The notes: a model not told the origin generated them from the sequence alone. 64,000 nt of DNA from Hyphomicrobium sp. LHD-15 (GCF_031157355.1 NZ_JAVIFT010000001.1:1240001-1304000), one strand, 5' to 3'. Counted from the stretch's first letter, positions 1-9,581 are shown. Program-made: numbers and translations.

Positions 1-235
1 TCCAAATCCTTAACGATCCATTGACGCCCATACCGAACCATGGCATCCCATATATGCCCGACCGCACCGGGCAAGGGCCCGTGGTCGTGGCGCTGGCTTC
101 GAGAGAGGGCCGAAGCACAAGCGACCGCCACGGCCCAGCCCGGAGCGGTGGGTGTTGTCCCCGCTCAGGGGCCATCGGTGGGATTTCGGAAAAGCGTTTC
201 TGTAGTGGCGTTGGAGAACGAGGCTCGAAAAGGGG
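1..235. promoter_or_regulatory. Upstream region of the mraZ cluster
   Basis: No convincing gene is seen here. Two TGGG-type motifs occur upstream of mraZ, at 149-152 and 179-182, each preceded by CGG. MraZ is known to bind repeated TGGG-like or GTGG-like boxes upstream of its own operon, so these may be autoregulatory sites, but their 30-bp spacing differs from the tight repeats known in E. coli. Inference only. Confidence 0.3.
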
Positions 236-739
236 ATGGACCGCTTTGTCTCGACGTTCACCAACAAGATCGACGCCAAAGGGCGCGTCTCAATCCCTGC
301 TCCCTTCCGCGCCGTCCTCGAGCGCGACGGCTATAGCCAGGGAAGCACCGGCGGAATCTATTGCTACCCCTCGATCGATGCTCCGGCTCTCGATGCAGGC
401 GGCGAAAGACTTGCGAAAAAGATCGACGGGCTTCTCGCAGGCCTGCCGGACTATTCGGACGAGCGAGACGAGCTCTCTGTCGCACTCTATGGCGACGTCC
501 AGGTTCTCAGCATCGACGGCGACGGGCGTATCGTCCTTCCTGAAAGCCTTCGTCGCCACGCCGGTCTTCAGGATCTCGTCACATTTGTCGGCCTTGGCGA
601 CAAGTTTCAAATCTGGGCTCCTCAAGCCTTCGAAGAGCGGCGCGCACGCGCCCGCGAAAAGGCTCAGGAGCATCGAAAGCTGTTCGGCGCGGGGAGCGCC
701 CATCGCACCGGCGATGGCGACGAGGGGGCACGGGAATGA
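236..739 (+). CDS. mraZ: Transcriptional regulator MraZ
   Basis: MraZ is a DNA-binding AbrB-like regulator that opens the division and cell wall (dcw) cluster and represses it. The 167-residue protein carries the two expected copies of the domain, each with a DxxxR signature: DAKGR near residue 13 and DGDGR near residue 98, each followed by a short proline-containing strand (SIPAPFR, VLPESLR). Length and position directly before rsmH, ftsL and ftsI fit the family. The acidic/basic tail after about residue 140 is longer than in E. coli, as is common in alphaproteobacteria. The ATG sits just after a GGGG-rich stretch that can serve as ribosome binding site. Confidence 0.95.
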   Translation: MDRFVSTFTNKIDAKGRVSIPAPFRAVLERDGYSQGSTGGIYCYPSIDAPALDAGGERLAKKIDGLLAGLPDYSDERDELSVALYGDVQVLSIDGDGRIVLPESLRRHAGLQDLVTFVGLGDKFQIWAPQAFEERRARAREKAQEHRKLFGAGSAHRTGDGDEGARE

Positions 740-748
740 CGCCCCGGA

Positions 749-769
749 GCACCGGCTCGAGACCGGTGC
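749..769 (+). other. Hairpin with tRNA-Ser-like anticodon arm
   Basis: Between mraZ and rsmH, GCACCGG and CCGGTGC form a perfect 7-bp stem around the 7-base loop CTCGAGA. This has the shape of a tRNA-Ser(CGA) anticodon arm. A T-arm-like stem follows at 780-797, but with an 8-base loop lacking TTC. It is not a functional tRNA by inspection: the 5' half would overlap mraZ and no proper D-arm is seen. It may be a relic or simply an intercistronic hairpin. Confidence 0.35.
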
Positions 770-898
770 GCCAGGACGTGCGGGCTCAAATTCCCGTGCC
801 TCTCTCGGAACTCGGCTGAATTAGCCGTTCAAACTTAGCGGCTCGTGCGCGCGATAAGCGTGGCCCGGGCCGCAGAATGCCCTATAAAGCGGCCGATC

Positions 899-1870
899 AT
901 GACTGCGGCCTCCCCAGATACTCCCCGTCACATCTCCGTCCTCCTCGCGGAGGTCGTCGAGCAATTGCAACCGGCGGCGGGTGAAACCTACATTGACGGA
1001 ACCTTCGGAGCGGGCGGCTATTCCCGCGCCATTCTCGAGGCGGCCGACTGCCGGCTGATCGCGATCGAGCGCGATCCCACGGCCCTCGCAGGCGGACAAG
1101 ATCTCGTTCGTGAATTCGGCGGGCGGCTGACGCTGGTTCCCGACACCTTCAGCAACATGGAACAGGCGGCAGCTTCGGCCGGGTTCGCTCAGGTCGACGG
1201 CGTCGTGCTCGATATCGGCGTCTCGTCGATGCAGCTCGACCAGCCTGCCCGTGGCTTCTCGTTCCTGCGCGACGGCCCGCTCGACATGCGCATGTCGCTG
1301 GATGGCCCTTCGGCTGCCGATGTCGTCAACACTGCCGACGAGGAAGACCTCGCCAATATTCTCTACGAATTCGGCGAAGAACGCCGCTCGCGGGCGATCG
1401 CGCGCACGCTGGTGAAAGCGCGGGCGGATGCACCGATCACCACCACCAAGGCGCTCGCCGATATCGTCGAACGCGTACTCGGACGGGCGCGCGGAGACGA
1501 GAAGCATCCGGCGACGCGGACGTTCCAGGCGCTCCGGATTTACGTCAATGACGAGCTGGGCGAACTCGAACGCGCGCTGGCGGCGGCCGAATGCCTGCTC
1601 AAGCCCGGCGGGCGGCTGCTCGTCGTCACTTTCCATTCGCTGGAAGACCGCATCGTCAAACGCTTCCTGCAGGAGCGCTCCGGCAAGGTGGAGGGCGGAT
1701 CACGCTACCTTCCGGCGCCAAAAGGCCCCGTCCACGCGCCAAGTTTCCGAATTGTTAACACTCGCGGATTTACACCTAACAAAAAGGAAACGGACGCAAA
1801 TCCGCGGGCGCGCTCGGCGCGGCTACGGGTGGGTTTCAGGACAGATGCCCCTGCGTGGCACGCGCGTTAA
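899..1870 (+). CDS. rsmH: 16S rRNA (cytosine(1402)-N(4))-methyltransferase RsmH
   Basis: RsmH (MraW) uses S-adenosylmethionine to methylate N4 of C1402 in 16S rRNA at the ribosomal P site. The protein begins with the family hallmark [14 protein letters not shown] and the SAM-binding loop [10 protein letters not shown]. Later it has [29 protein letters not shown] and the [13 protein letters not shown] block, and it ends with the usual basic region, so it is full length at 323 residues. I chose ATG 899 because the conserved sequence starts a few residues later; an in-frame GTG at 845 would add 18 unconserved residues. It is second in the dcw cluster, and ftsL follows after about 60 bp. Confidence 0.95.
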   Translation: MTAASPDTPRHISVLLAEVVEQLQPAAGETYIDGTFGAGGYSRAILEAADCRLIAIERDPTALAGGQDLVREFGGRLTLVPDTFSNMEQAAASAGFAQVDGVVLDIGVSSMQLDQPARGFSFLRDGPLDMRMSLDGPSAADVVNTADEEDLANILYEFGEERRSRAIARTLVKARADAPITTTKALADIVERVLGRARGDEKHPATRTFQALRIYVNDELGELERALAAAECLLKPGGRLLVVTFHSLEDRIVKRFLQERSGKVEGGSRYLPAPKGPVHAPSFRIVNTRGFTPNKKETDANPRARSARLRVGFRTDAPAWHAR

Positions 1871-1928
1871 TCGGGTGCTTTCCTTTCCAAGGTCTTGACT
1901 TTGTTTCTCGTTGGTTGAGGTCGATCCG

Positions 1929-2219
1929 ATGCATCCGCTCACAGTTTCGGCAGCGTTTCTCGCCATTTCGAGTGCCTTTCTGCTCTACGGGCTCTCATAC
2001 GATACCCGGCAGCTCGAGGCCCGCGTGGCGGCCGAGGAGCGGCGCGCGGAACTCGCGCGATCGGATATCGCCGTGCTCAAGGCGGAGCGCGCGCATCTCG
2101 CACGACCGAGCCGGATCGAGCCGCTGGCTCGTGCGCAGGGGCTGGCGCCCCTCACCGATAAGCAGGTGACGGACAGCGTACCGGCGTCCGACATTCGCAC
2201 GGGGGCGGTCAACCGCTAA
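1929..2219 (+). CDS. ftsL: Cell division protein FtsL-like
   Basis: A small bitopic inner-membrane protein of 96 residues, placed exactly where ftsL lies in dcw clusters. It has an N-terminal hydrophobic segment (about residues 4-20) and then a charged heptad-like region (about 25-60) consistent with the periplasmic coiled coil that pairs with FtsB to hold FtsQ and activate FtsWI. Sequence conservation in FtsL is weak, so the call rests on size, topology and position between rsmH and ftsI. I prefer ATG 1929, preceded by TTGAGG, over the in-frame TTG at 1911. Confidence 0.85.
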   Translation: MHPLTVSAAFLAISSAFLLYGLSYDTRQLEARVAAEERRAELARSDIAVLKAERAHLARPSRIEPLARAQGLAPLTDKQVTDSVPASDIRTGAVNR

Positions 2220-2237
2220 AGGGGTCCGGGGGAAATC

Positions 2238-3944
2238 ATGAAGGGGGCGGCCAGGGGCGGACGGCAAACACGCTCTCCAGAGCTTGCCCGTTCGCGCGCC
2301 GACATCCTGCGGGGCACGGGCGGCCTCAGAACGCGCCTCGTCATGCTCGGCATCGCGTTTCTATTCGGCTCCATCGCCCTGCAGCTCGCACGCCTCGCCA
2401 CGACCGGCGGCCTCGATATGGTCGCCACCCTCACCGAGCCGGTTGCGCGCAGCTATGTGCGTCCCGACATTCTCGATCGCGGTGGCCGGCTACTCGCAAC
2501 CGATATCGAGATGCCGTCGCTCTACGCCGATCCGTTCCTCGTCCAGAGCATCGACGAGGTCACGGAGCGGCTTGGTGGCGTGCTGCCAGACCTCAACGAG
2601 GGCGAACTGCGCCGCACGCTGTCGGATCGCAACCGGCGTTTCATCTGGTTGAAGCGCGGTATGCCACCTAAGGTCGCTCAGCGAGTTCATGACCTTGGAC
2701 TTCCCGGTCTCGATTTCCGCACCGAGCTGAGGCGCGCCTATCCGCTGGAACGACTGGCAGGCCATGTGCTCGGCTCGGTCAACGTCGACAACCGCGGCAT
2801 CAGCGGTATCGAGCGCGCGATCGACGATACGATCGGCGTCGAGCCTTCGCACGGAGCAGCCTCGAATGCCGGAACGCCGGTGCGGCTGACGCTCGATCTC
2901 GGCGTGCAGCATGCCGTCGAAGACGAACTGCTGGGTGCCATGACCCGCTTCGAGGCCAAGGGCGCGGCCGGGCTCGTCATGGATATCCGGACCGGCGAGA
3001 TGCTCGCCGCGTCGTCGCTGCCGGGCCTCGATCCGTCGCAACCGGGCGAAGCCCTCGCCCCCGAGCGCCTCGACAAAATCCAGGGCGGAACCTACGAGCT
3101 CGGCTCGATCTTTAAAATCCTGACCGTCGCCATGGCGCTCGAAGGCGGGAACACTAAGCTCGACACGGTGCTCGACGTGACGAAGCCGCTGACCGCGGGA
3201 CGGTTCACGATCAAGGATCTACATTCGTCCGGGCGCCCGCTCACCGTGTCAGAGGTATTCATTCACTCCTCGAACGTCGGCTCGGGTCTGCTCGCGCTCG
3301 CCGAGGGGCCCGACAAGCAGAAGGCGTTTCTCGAAAAGCTCGGCCTCATGACACCGATGCGGACCGACGCGGGGCCAGTCGCGCCGCCGCAGCTTCCGCC
3401 GCGTTTCGGGCGCGTCGAGCAGATCACGGTGGCTTACGGGCACGGCATGGCGGTTGCGCCGATCCAGTTCGCGGCGGCGACGGCAGCCGTGCTCAACGGC
3501 GGTACGGCGGTGACGCCCACCTACTTTCGCGGACGCAACGATGCCGCCACACCCGGCGCGCGTCTCGTCAGCGCGGAAACCAGCAACAGCCTCCGCGTCC
3601 TGCTTCGCCGCAACGTGAGCGAGCGCGAGGGAACTGGGCGGCGGGCGGATGTTCCCGGATATCGCGTCGGCGGCAAAACGGGCACGGCGGAGATGCCGGG
3701 CCGTGGCGGTTATCAGGAAAAGTCCGTCGTAGCCTCGTTTCTCGCCGCCTTCCCGATGGACGCTCCGCAGTATCTGGTGCTGGTGCTGCTGTTCGAGCCG
3801 AAGGGAACGGCCGAGGCCGATGGCGAGGTTTTGGCCGGGCGCAACGCGGCGCCGACGGCTGGGCGCGTGATCGCGCGCATCGCGCCGCTCCTCGGGGTAA
3901 AACCGGACGGAGACGTCGCGCAGCTTCCTGCCGGTACTCCTTAA
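2238..3944 (+). CDS. ftsI: Peptidoglycan D,D-transpeptidase FtsI (PBP3)
   Basis: Septal class B penicillin-binding protein that crosslinks peptidoglycan together with FtsW. It has a cytoplasmic N-terminus, one transmembrane segment (about residues 34-52), a PBP dimerisation domain beginning around RPDILDRGG, and a transpeptidase domain. All catalytic motifs are present: SxxK as SIFK with nucleophile Ser290, SxN as SSN at 344-346, and KTGT at 480-483. Length (568) is normal. The start follows a GGGGG-type ribosome binding site 18 bp after ftsL, so the two are co-transcribed. Unusually, murE does not follow. Confidence 0.96.
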   Translation: MKGAARGGRQTRSPELARSRADILRGTGGLRTRLVMLGIAFLFGSIALQLARLATTGGLDMVATLTEPVARSYVRPDILDRGGRLLATDIEMPSLYADPFLVQSIDEVTERLGGVLPDLNEGELRRTLSDRNRRFIWLKRGMPPKVAQRVHDLGLPGLDFRTELRRAYPLERLAGHVLGSVNVDNRGISGIERAIDDTIGVEPSHGAASNAGTPVRLTLDLGVQHAVEDELLGAMTRFEAKGAAGLVMDIRTGEMLAASSLPGLDPSQPGEALAPERLDKIQGGTYELGSIFKILTVAMALEGGNTKLDTVLDVTKPLTAGRFTIKDLHSSGRPLTVSEVFIHSSNVGSGLLALAEGPDKQKAFLEKLGLMTPMRTDAGPVAPPQLPPRFGRVEQITVAYGHGMAVAPIQFAAATAAVLNGGTAVTPTYFRGRNDAATPGARLVSAETSNSLRVLLRRNVSEREGTGRRADVPGYRVGGKTGTAEMPGRGGYQEKSVVASFLAAFPMDAPQYLVLVLLFEPKGTAEADGEVLAGRNAAPTAGRVIARIAPLLGVKPDGDVAQLPAGTP

Positions 3945-3994
3945 CGCAATCCCAACGCCTCGGGGACGATAGTCAGAAGGCGAACGAGCGCCGG

Positions 3995-5194
3995 ATGTCC
4001 GCATCAGGCGATTTCTTGGGGCGGCACTCTGCAATGGACGAGATCCAGATCGTATCCGGCCCCGAGGCCATCGGGCAGCTTGGTCCGCTTTGGCACGCGG
4101 TCGGTGCCGGGCATGGCGCGGGCGGTCCGTTCGATGCATTCGAGATTGTCCGTGCTGCTGCCGAAACTGCCACCCGAAACGGCTTCGATCCTCTGGTCGC
4201 GGTGTTCAGGCGGGATGGACACGCCACAACGCTCCTGGCGCTGCGCAGCGAACGGCTCGTCGGCGCGCGCGTTGCGGTGCCGTTGCTCTATCCGCTCGCG
4301 CAGTATGCCACTCTGGTCGGTGCACCTCTTTCGCCGGATGCGCTGAGACAGCTCCGCGAAGCGCTTTGCAAGCAGGGCTTCGACGTTCTCCTGTTGCGCC
4401 GTGTGCGCGCCGACGGCGGGCTTCACGATGCGCTCAGCGAAGCGGGCCGGTCGCAAGGGGCGTCCGAAACGGCGCTCTTCATCGATCTCCATGCATTCGA
4501 GAGCTTCGCCGCCTACGACGCGTCGTTCTCGAGCGGTACACGGCGTAACCGCCGCCAGCGCCGGCAGAAACTCGAAGCGCTCGCCGGGCCGATCAGCTTC
4601 GAAATGCGGCGTGGTGCGGATGCGCTCGCCGCCTTCGACACCGCGATGAGCTGGAAGCGAATGTGGCTCGCCGAGCGCGGCGTTTCGAGTGCCGTGTTCG
4701 ATGCCGGGCCGTGGGAGGCCTTGCTGCGCGAGACCGTCGCCTCCGGCACGGCGCTGGTTTCGACCCTCCAGGCGGGTTCATCACTTGCAGCGGTCGAAGT
4801 CGGCTATGCCGATGGGACGAGCTACATGGCTTATCTCGGCGCGTTCGACCCCAAGCTCAGCGCCGCGAGCCCCGGCCAGGAGCAGATGCTGCGCACCATC
4901 GCATGGTGTTTCGAAGCGGGCTTCTCGCGCTACGATCTGCTGGCGCCGGCGGACGACTACAAACGGCAATGGGCGCGCTCCGGAAGCGGCGTCGCCATCG
5001 ACGACTATGCGGTGGCGCTAACGCCCGTCGGGCGGGGCGTGGCCGAGTTGCGCCGGCACGTGCGCCCGCTCGCGCGCGAGATTTATCATCGTCTGTCGCC
5101 GGAAGTGCGGGTGGCCGGCGAACGCTACGGTATGCCAGCAGTGGCGGCTGCGGCCGCAATGTGCGCAGGCGCGGTGATCGCGGCTATCGAGTGA
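3995..5194 (+). CDS. CelD/BcsL-type GNAT N-acetyltransferase
   Basis: The protein (399 residues) belongs to the BioF2-like/Acetyltransf_6 group found in CelD and related polysaccharide-linked acyltransferases. Evidence is the basic SGTRRNRRQRRQ segment around residue 180 and the late block SPGQEQMLRTIAWCFEAG followed by YDLLAPADDYKRQWA, typical of this fold. A hydrophobic alanine-rich tail closes the protein. Family members modify sugars or envelope components, but the substrate here is unknown. It occupies the place of murE after ftsI, about 50 bp downstream, so it may be co-transcribed with division genes. ATG 4034 is an alternative start with a better GGGGCGG ribosome binding site. Confidence 0.8.
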   Translation: MSASGDFLGRHSAMDEIQIVSGPEAIGQLGPLWHAVGAGHGAGGPFDAFEIVRAAAETATRNGFDPLVAVFRRDGHATTLLALRSERLVGARVAVPLLYPLAQYATLVGAPLSPDALRQLREALCKQGFDVLLLRRVRADGGLHDALSEAGRSQGASETALFIDLHAFESFAAYDASFSSGTRRNRRQRRQKLEALAGPISFEMRRGADALAAFDTAMSWKRMWLAERGVSSAVFDAGPWEALLRETVASGTALVSTLQAGSSLAAVEVGYADGTSYMAYLGAFDPKLSAASPGQEQMLRTIAWCFEAGFSRYDLLAPADDYKRQWARSGSGVAIDDYAVALTPVGRGVAELRRHVRPLAREIYHRLSPEVRVAGERYGMPAVAAAAAMCAGAVIAAIE

Positions 5195-5214
5195 AGCTCC
5201 GCTCTTGGTAATTA

Positions 5215-5246
5215 GAGCCATCGACAGCAAAAGCTGCCGATGGCTC
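5215..5246. terminator. Hairpin closing the mraZ-ftsI-acetyltransferase cluster
   Basis: GAGCCATCG at 5215 pairs with CGATGGCTC ending at 5246, with an inner CAGC/GCTG stem and an AAAA loop. The stem is about 14 bp with one mismatch and lies 20 bp after the acetyltransferase stop. No strong T-run follows, so it may act as a Rho-assisted terminator or 3' stabiliser. Confidence 0.55.
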
Positions 5247-5482
5247 ATCCCCGCTCGCGCCACGGCGCCCATCGGGCGGCACCCCAGCGTTTACGGTCTC
5301 GTAGGGGCATCAAACCGTGATCGCCCGGGACCGCGAAACCTGGCCCTCATGGGCCGATGCCCGATTGAAGCCGTCATCGATCTCTAAAAAAACGACTCGA
5401 GGGCTTCAACGTCTAACGGGGTCTAGAGCCCTTTCGCGGTGGATGCATTGCACTGCAGCGCCGTTCGAGAACGGATCTGAGC

Positions 5483-6085
5483 ATGGACGAAGACTGGAAA
5501 AAGCTCGTAAGGCGATATCGCATCCGGCACGGCCTCAGCCAGGCCCGGATGGCGGATCTGTTCGGCGTCGCGCAACGTACGGTCTCGCGATGGGAACGCG
5601 GCGAGGACAGCCCCGGCATAACCCAGCAGAAGCGCTTGCGCGATCTCGGCTGGGAGCCTTCGAGTTCGCTGATGCGCTCGCTCTCCGCTTCGATCTCCCA
5701 CTGTCCGGCCCCGCGTGCGCTGACGCGCTCGGAAGCGCTCACGTTGCAGCGGCTTTCCGGGCCGGCGCTCGCGAAACGGCCTTCGATGGCCGACTGGGTC
5801 GGTCGCGATCTGGCCCCGATCGCGTGCGGCGTGCTCGAAGAAATTCTCGACGACCGCATTCTGCAGCGGGCCATCGCCAACGGTGAGATCCAGAGCCTGG
5901 TCACGACGACGCGCAGCGTTCTGAAATCGGCCGAGCACGAGCACATCGGGCTCTACCGCACGACGATCACCTACTTCTTCCACGAAGGAACGCTTTACAA
6001 CGACGCGATCGGAGTTCCCGCGCCGGACGATGCTGCATGCGGATATCGCGCGCTGCCGATGGACGACGCGATCTTTCCCGCGTGA
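5483..6085 (+). CDS. XRE-family helix-turn-helix regulator
   Basis: Residues about 8-60 form a Cro/CI-type helix-turn-helix: YRIRHGLSQARMADLFG, then VAQRTVSRWERGED, with the classical SQ and TVSRWERG signatures. The remaining 140 residues are not recognised; they carry a predicted mixed alpha/beta part (LEEILDDRILQRA, EHIGLYRTTITYFF) that may sense a ligand or form dimers. It stands alone between a hairpin upstream and a convergent membrane-protein gene, so the target is unknown; self-regulation is usual in this family. The ATG follows GATCTGAGC, a weak ribosome binding site. Confidence 0.8.
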   Translation: MDEDWKKLVRRYRIRHGLSQARMADLFGVAQRTVSRWERGEDSPGITQQKRLRDLGWEPSSSLMRSLSASISHCPAPRALTRSEALTLQRLSGPALAKRPSMADWVGRDLAPIACGVLEEILDDRILQRAIANGEIQSLVTTTRSVLKSAEHEHIGLYRTTITYFFHEGTLYNDAIGVPAPDDAACGYRALPMDDAIFPA

Positions 6086-6164
6086 CGTTACTCTCGGGAG
6101 CCGGCCGCTTGTGCGGCTTCGCGCGTGTGCGAGGCGGCGTCATCGAACCAGCGGGGGCTCCCGC

Positions 6165-7166
6165 TCATGGCCGGCGGAGGTAGACGGGAACCTCGAACGT
6201 GAACGCGAAAGGTGGCTTGGCGTCCGGCGCCTCGACGTGCAACGTCCAGCGGATGCCGTTGCCTTCACTGTCGATATCAAATTCGAGGCTGTCAGCCGGC
6301 ACATCGATCTCGACCGGAATGCGCGCTTTTTCGCGAGATACGAACACAAGAGAGACCAGGATTTCGCGCTCGACGCGCGCCCGCTGCGTCACGTCGAGCC
6401 GCGACGTCGTCTTGCCGTTACGCCGATAACTAATCCACTCCAGCTCCTCACATACCAAAGCCGCCTTGAGCGGCGCGTCCGGCCTGCTCTGAAGGCGGGC
6501 TTCGATGGTCCCGCGGAGCTTGTCTCCGGCGTAGGCGGGGAGCGTATCGAGGCGCAGCGTTGTTTTGCCGAAGCGGAAATGCGCCCACGTTGCGGCAACC
6601 GCCAATCGCAGCGCGACGAGCCCGCACAGGACAAAGAGAGCGCCCGGCACATAGCCCCACCACGAGCTGTCGAGCGCGGCGAGGATCTTGTCGCGATTGA
6701 CGGTGCCGATGAAGGCGAGCGCGCCCCACCATCCGAGGTTCCAGACCCACAGCAAAGCCATCACGCCGATATTGGAGTGAACGATACGGCGGGCCGCCCA
6801 GTCCTTGCGCATCATCCACGGCTGGCCGGGATAGCGCGCTTCGAGCCGAGCCCTTTGGGCATCCCAAAGCGGCTTCTTGACGTAGCGGAAGTAGAAGTAG
6901 CCGATGCCGATCGCCGAAAGGAGCAGGCCAACGGCGATCAACAGCAACGCCACGGGGACGGGGAGCAACTGCTCGTCGGACAGAAGATGACGAACGCCGG
7001 CGACGACTGTCAGGCTGCCCATGAGGCCCGTCATCGCGAACAGCGCCAGCACGACGATGACACCGATCCACTGGCCGATTGTTTGCGGGCTTTCCGATAC
7101 CCCAGGCGTGGATACGCTCATCGCGTATTGGCCGTTGGGTCCCTTGCCGGATCGGCGCAGCTTCAT
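6165..7166 (-). CDS. Four-helix membrane protein of unknown function
   Basis: Not recognised with confidence. The 333-residue protein has about four hydrophobic segments (near residues 33-57, 68-92, 133-155 and 170-192). A soluble C-terminal half of about 135 residues follows, made of short strands and ending in FTFEVPVYLRRP. That half resembles the beta-rich or arrestin-like extracytoplasmic domains of DUF3592-like proteins, but this is a guess. It lies directly downstream of a small secreted protein on the same strand, 10 bp apart, so the two probably form an operon. Internal ATGs could shorten the N-terminus by about 15 residues. Confidence 0.7.
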   Translation of the reverse strand: MKLRRSGKGPNGQYAMSVSTPGVSESPQTIGQWIGVIVVLALFAMTGLMGSLTVVAGVRHLLSDEQLLPVPVALLLIAVGLLLSAIGIGYFYFRYVKKPLWDAQRARLEARYPGQPWMMRKDWAARRIVHSNIGVMALLWVWNLGWWGALAFIGTVNRDKILAALDSSWWGYVPGALFVLCGLVALRLAVAATWAHFRFGKTTLRLDTLPAYAGDKLRGTIEARLQSRPDAPLKAALVCEELEWISYRRNGKTTSRLDVTQRARVEREILVSLVFVSREKARIPVEIDVPADSLEFDIDSEGNGIRWTLHVEAPDAKPPFAFTFEVPVYLRRP

Positions 7167-7176
7167 GCGTCAATGC

Positions 7177-7650
7177 CTATCCGACCGAGCAGGCGGCCTT
7201 GCCTTCCGCCTCGAACTTCTGGCCTTCGCCGTCCTTGGTGTTGGTGGTGTCGTAAACTTGAAGCTTGTAGGTGCCCTGGAAGACGGTCTCGTCGTCCGGC
7301 GACTGCTTGGTCTCGAGGATCAGCTCGATGTAGCCGTGCGCTGCGTCGCCTTCACGCTCGCGGTAGAGATGCAGCTTCAGATCGCCGCCGGCGAACCAGT
7401 GATGGACTAGCGCGCCATCGTCGAACTTCAGTTCCGCCAGATCTTTCGGAGCGTCCTTCAGCAGCACCGTGCCGGACGCCGCAAAGTCCATGAAGCGTTC
7501 GCCCAGGCCATGACTGAACGCGCTCTCGGCGGAGAACTTGAGCGAGTCGTCTTTAATTCCGCACAGGAACGCTCCGGTCGCCTGGGCCGGGCGCGCAACC
7601 GCCAGCAGGCACAGCGCGGCCATCACGGACAGTCGCGTCGCATATTTCAT
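7177..7650 (-). CDS. Secreted protein of unknown function
   Basis: A 157-residue protein with a clear Sec signal peptide (MKYATRLSVMAALCLLAVA, cleavage expected after ARPAQA). The mature part is acidic, beta-rich and has two cysteines far apart (in FLCGI and AACSVG) that could form a disulfide. No family recognised. It is translated from a start preceded by AGGGAAGCAG and is followed after 10 bp by the membrane protein gene, which suggests a joint envelope role. Downstream of dxs on the same strand, with 26 bp between, so it may share dxs transcription. Confidence 0.7.
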   Translation of the reverse strand: MKYATRLSVMAALCLLAVARPAQATGAFLCGIKDDSLKFSAESAFSHGLGERFMDFAASGTVLLKDAPKDLAELKFDDGALVHHWFAGGDLKLHLYREREGDAAHGYIELILETKQSPDDETVFQGTYKLQVYDTTNTKDGEGQKFEAEGKAACSVG

Positions 7651-7676
7651 CTCTGCTTCCCTCTGGGTGGTTCGGC

Positions 7677-9581
7677 TCAGGCGCGGCTGGCAAGTGCGTC
7701 GCGACCCAGCGCAGCAAGCGCCGTCCGCACGATGTCCGGCGCAGCCAGGCCGGCTTTTTCATACATACGGCCCGGCGCGTCGTGCTCGATAAAGACATCG
7801 GGCAGCACCATCGGACGGACCTTGAGGCCGCCATCCAGAAGGCCGGTCTCGGCCAGATGCTGCAGCACGTGGCTGCCGAACCCGCCAACGGAGCCCTCCT
7901 CGATCGTCACCAGCACCTCATGCTCCTTGGCGAGGCGCGCGATCAGATCCTTATCGAGCGGCTTCATGAAGCGCGCATCGGCAACGGTGGTGGACAGTCC
8001 CATTGCCGCGAGCTGGTCGGCGGCCTTCAGCGCTTCGCCGAGGCGGGCGCCGAGCGAAAGAATGGCCACGGCAGTTCCCTCGCGCAGGATGCGGCCCTTG
8101 CCGATCTCGAGCGGCACGCCTTCGGCCGGGCGCTCGACGCCAAGCCCTTCGCCACGCGGGAAGCGGAAGGCGGACGGGCGATCGTCGATGGCGGCGGCGG
8201 TCGCAACCATGTGGGTCAGCTCGGCTTCGTCGGCGGCAGCCATGATCACGAAATCAGGCAAGCAGCCGAGATAGGCGAGGTCGAACGAGCCGGCGTGCGT
8301 CGGTCCATCCGCACCAACGAGGCCTGCGCGATCGATCGCGAACCGCACCGGCAGACGCTGGATCGCGACGTCGTGTACGACCTGATCGTAAGCGCGCTGC
8401 AGGAACGTGGAATAGAGCGCGCAGAACGGCTTCAAGCCCTCGGCAGCAAGGCCGGCCGCGAACGTCACGGCGTGCTGCTCGGCGATGCCGACGTCGAACG
8501 TGCGGTCCGGGAAATCCTTGCCGAAGAGATCGAGGCCGGTGCCGTCCGGCATCGCGGCGGTGATGGCGACGACGCGCTTATCCTTCTTGGCTTCGGCGAT
8601 GAGGCTGTCGGCGAACACGCGCGTAAAAGTCGGCGCGTTCTGCTTCGGCTTCACCTGGGCGCCAGTGACCACATTGAACTTGGCGACGCCGTGATATTTG
8701 TCGTCGGAGGCTTCGGCGGGCCCGTAGCCCTTGCCCTTCTTGGTGACGACGTGGACGAGGATCGGTCCCTGCTTGGTCTCCCGCACGTTCTTGAGCACGG
8801 GCAGTAGATGATTGAGATCGTGCCCGTCGATGGGGCCGACGTAATAGAAGCCGAGCTCCTCGAACCACATGCCGCCCTGCCAGAGGTGGCGCGTGTATTC
8901 CTCCATGCGGGCGGCACGGCGCTCCCAGCTCTTGGGCAGGCGCTTGGCGAGCTGCTTGGCGAAATCGCGGAGCTGCAGGTAAGTGCCGCTCGACGTGACA
9001 CGGGCGAGATACGATGAGAATGCGCCGGTCGGCGGAGCAATCGACATGTCGTTGTCGTTCAGGACGACGATCAGGCGCTCGTCGCGGGCGCCGGCATTGT
9101 TGATGGCTTCGTAGGCCATACCGGCGCTCATGGCGCCATCGCCGATCACGCAGATAACGTTGTTGGTCTCGCCCTTGAGATCGCGCGCAACCGCCATGCC
9201 GAGGCCGGCGGAAATGGACGTCGACGAGTGGGCAGCGCCGAACGGGTCGTACTCGCTCTCGTCGCGCTTGGTGAATCCGGAAAGACCGCCGCCCTGACGC
9301 AGCGTGCGAATGCGATCGCGCCGGCCGGTCAGGATTTTGTGCGGATAGGACTGATGGCCGACGTCCCAGATCAGGCGATCCTTCGGCGTGTCGAACACCC
9401 AATGCAGCGCGACCGTCAGCTCGACGACGCCAAGGCCTGCGCCCAAATGACCACCCGTCACCGAGACGGCCTCGATGGTCTCGCGGCGCAATTCGTCGGC
9501 AATCTGGCGGAGATCGGACTCGGGACGTTTGCGGAGATCCTCCGGAGTCGCGATGGTGTCGAGGAGCGGTGTCGTGCTCAC
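7677..9581 (-). CDS. dxs: 1-deoxy-D-xylulose-5-phosphate synthase
   Basis: First enzyme of the MEP isoprenoid pathway: a thiamine-diphosphate-dependent condensation of pyruvate and glyceraldehyde 3-phosphate. The 634-residue length is standard. Visible features in order are [14 protein letters not shown] near residue 43, the [17 protein letters not shown] block, the ThDP/Mg motif [18 protein letters not shown], the transketolase domain with [15 protein letters not shown], and [15 protein letters not shown]. The C-terminal transketolase domain is complete. The gene belongs to the conserved alphaproteobacterial xseB-dxs neighbourhood, but no ispA is seen between them. Confidence 0.97.
   Translation of the reverse strand: MSTTPLLDTIATPEDLRKRPESDLRQIADELRRETIEAVSVTGGHLGAGLGVVELTVALHWVFDTPKDRLIWDVGHQSYPHKILTGRRDRIRTLRQGGGLSGFTKRDESEYDPFGAAHSSTSISAGLGMAVARDLKGETNNVICVIGDGAMSAGMAYEAINNAGARDERLIVVLNDNDMSIAPPTGAFSSYLARVTSSGTYLQLRDFAKQLAKRLPKSWERRAARMEEYTRHLWQGGMWFEELGFYYVGPIDGHDLNHLLPVLKNVRETKQGPILVHVVTKKGKGYGPAEASDDKYHGVAKFNVVTGAQVKPKQNAPTFTRVFADSLIAEAKKDKRVVAITAAMPDGTGLDLFGKDFPDRTFDVGIAEQHAVTFAAGLAAEGLKPFCALYSTFLQRAYDQVVHDVAIQRLPVRFAIDRAGLVGADGPTHAGSFDLAYLGCLPDFVIMAAADEAELTHMVATAAAIDDRPSAFRFPRGEGLGVERPAEGVPLEIGKGRILREGTAVAILSLGARLGEALKAADQLAAMGLSTTVADARFMKPLDKDLIARLAKEHEVLVTIEEGSVGGFGSHVLQHLAETGLLDGGLKVRPMVLPDVFIEHDAPGRMYEKAGLAAPDIVRTALAALGRDALASRA

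Noticed and set aside
721-806. A functional tRNA-Ser between mraZ and rsmH
   Set aside because: Eight-base T-loop without TTC, no D-arm, 5' part inside mraZ. Kept only as a low-interest structural remnant.
5317-5886. Alternative plus-strand frame overlapping the XRE regulator
   Set aside because: The XRE gene has a clear helix-turn-helix in its frame; the other frame is arginine-rich and motif-free.
6030-7493. Long plus-strand open frame opposite the membrane protein and secreted protein genes
   Set aside because: Its translation is Arg/Asp/Ala-rich low-quality sequence and it lies wholly antisense to two better genes with signal or membrane features. Typical high-GC shadow frame.
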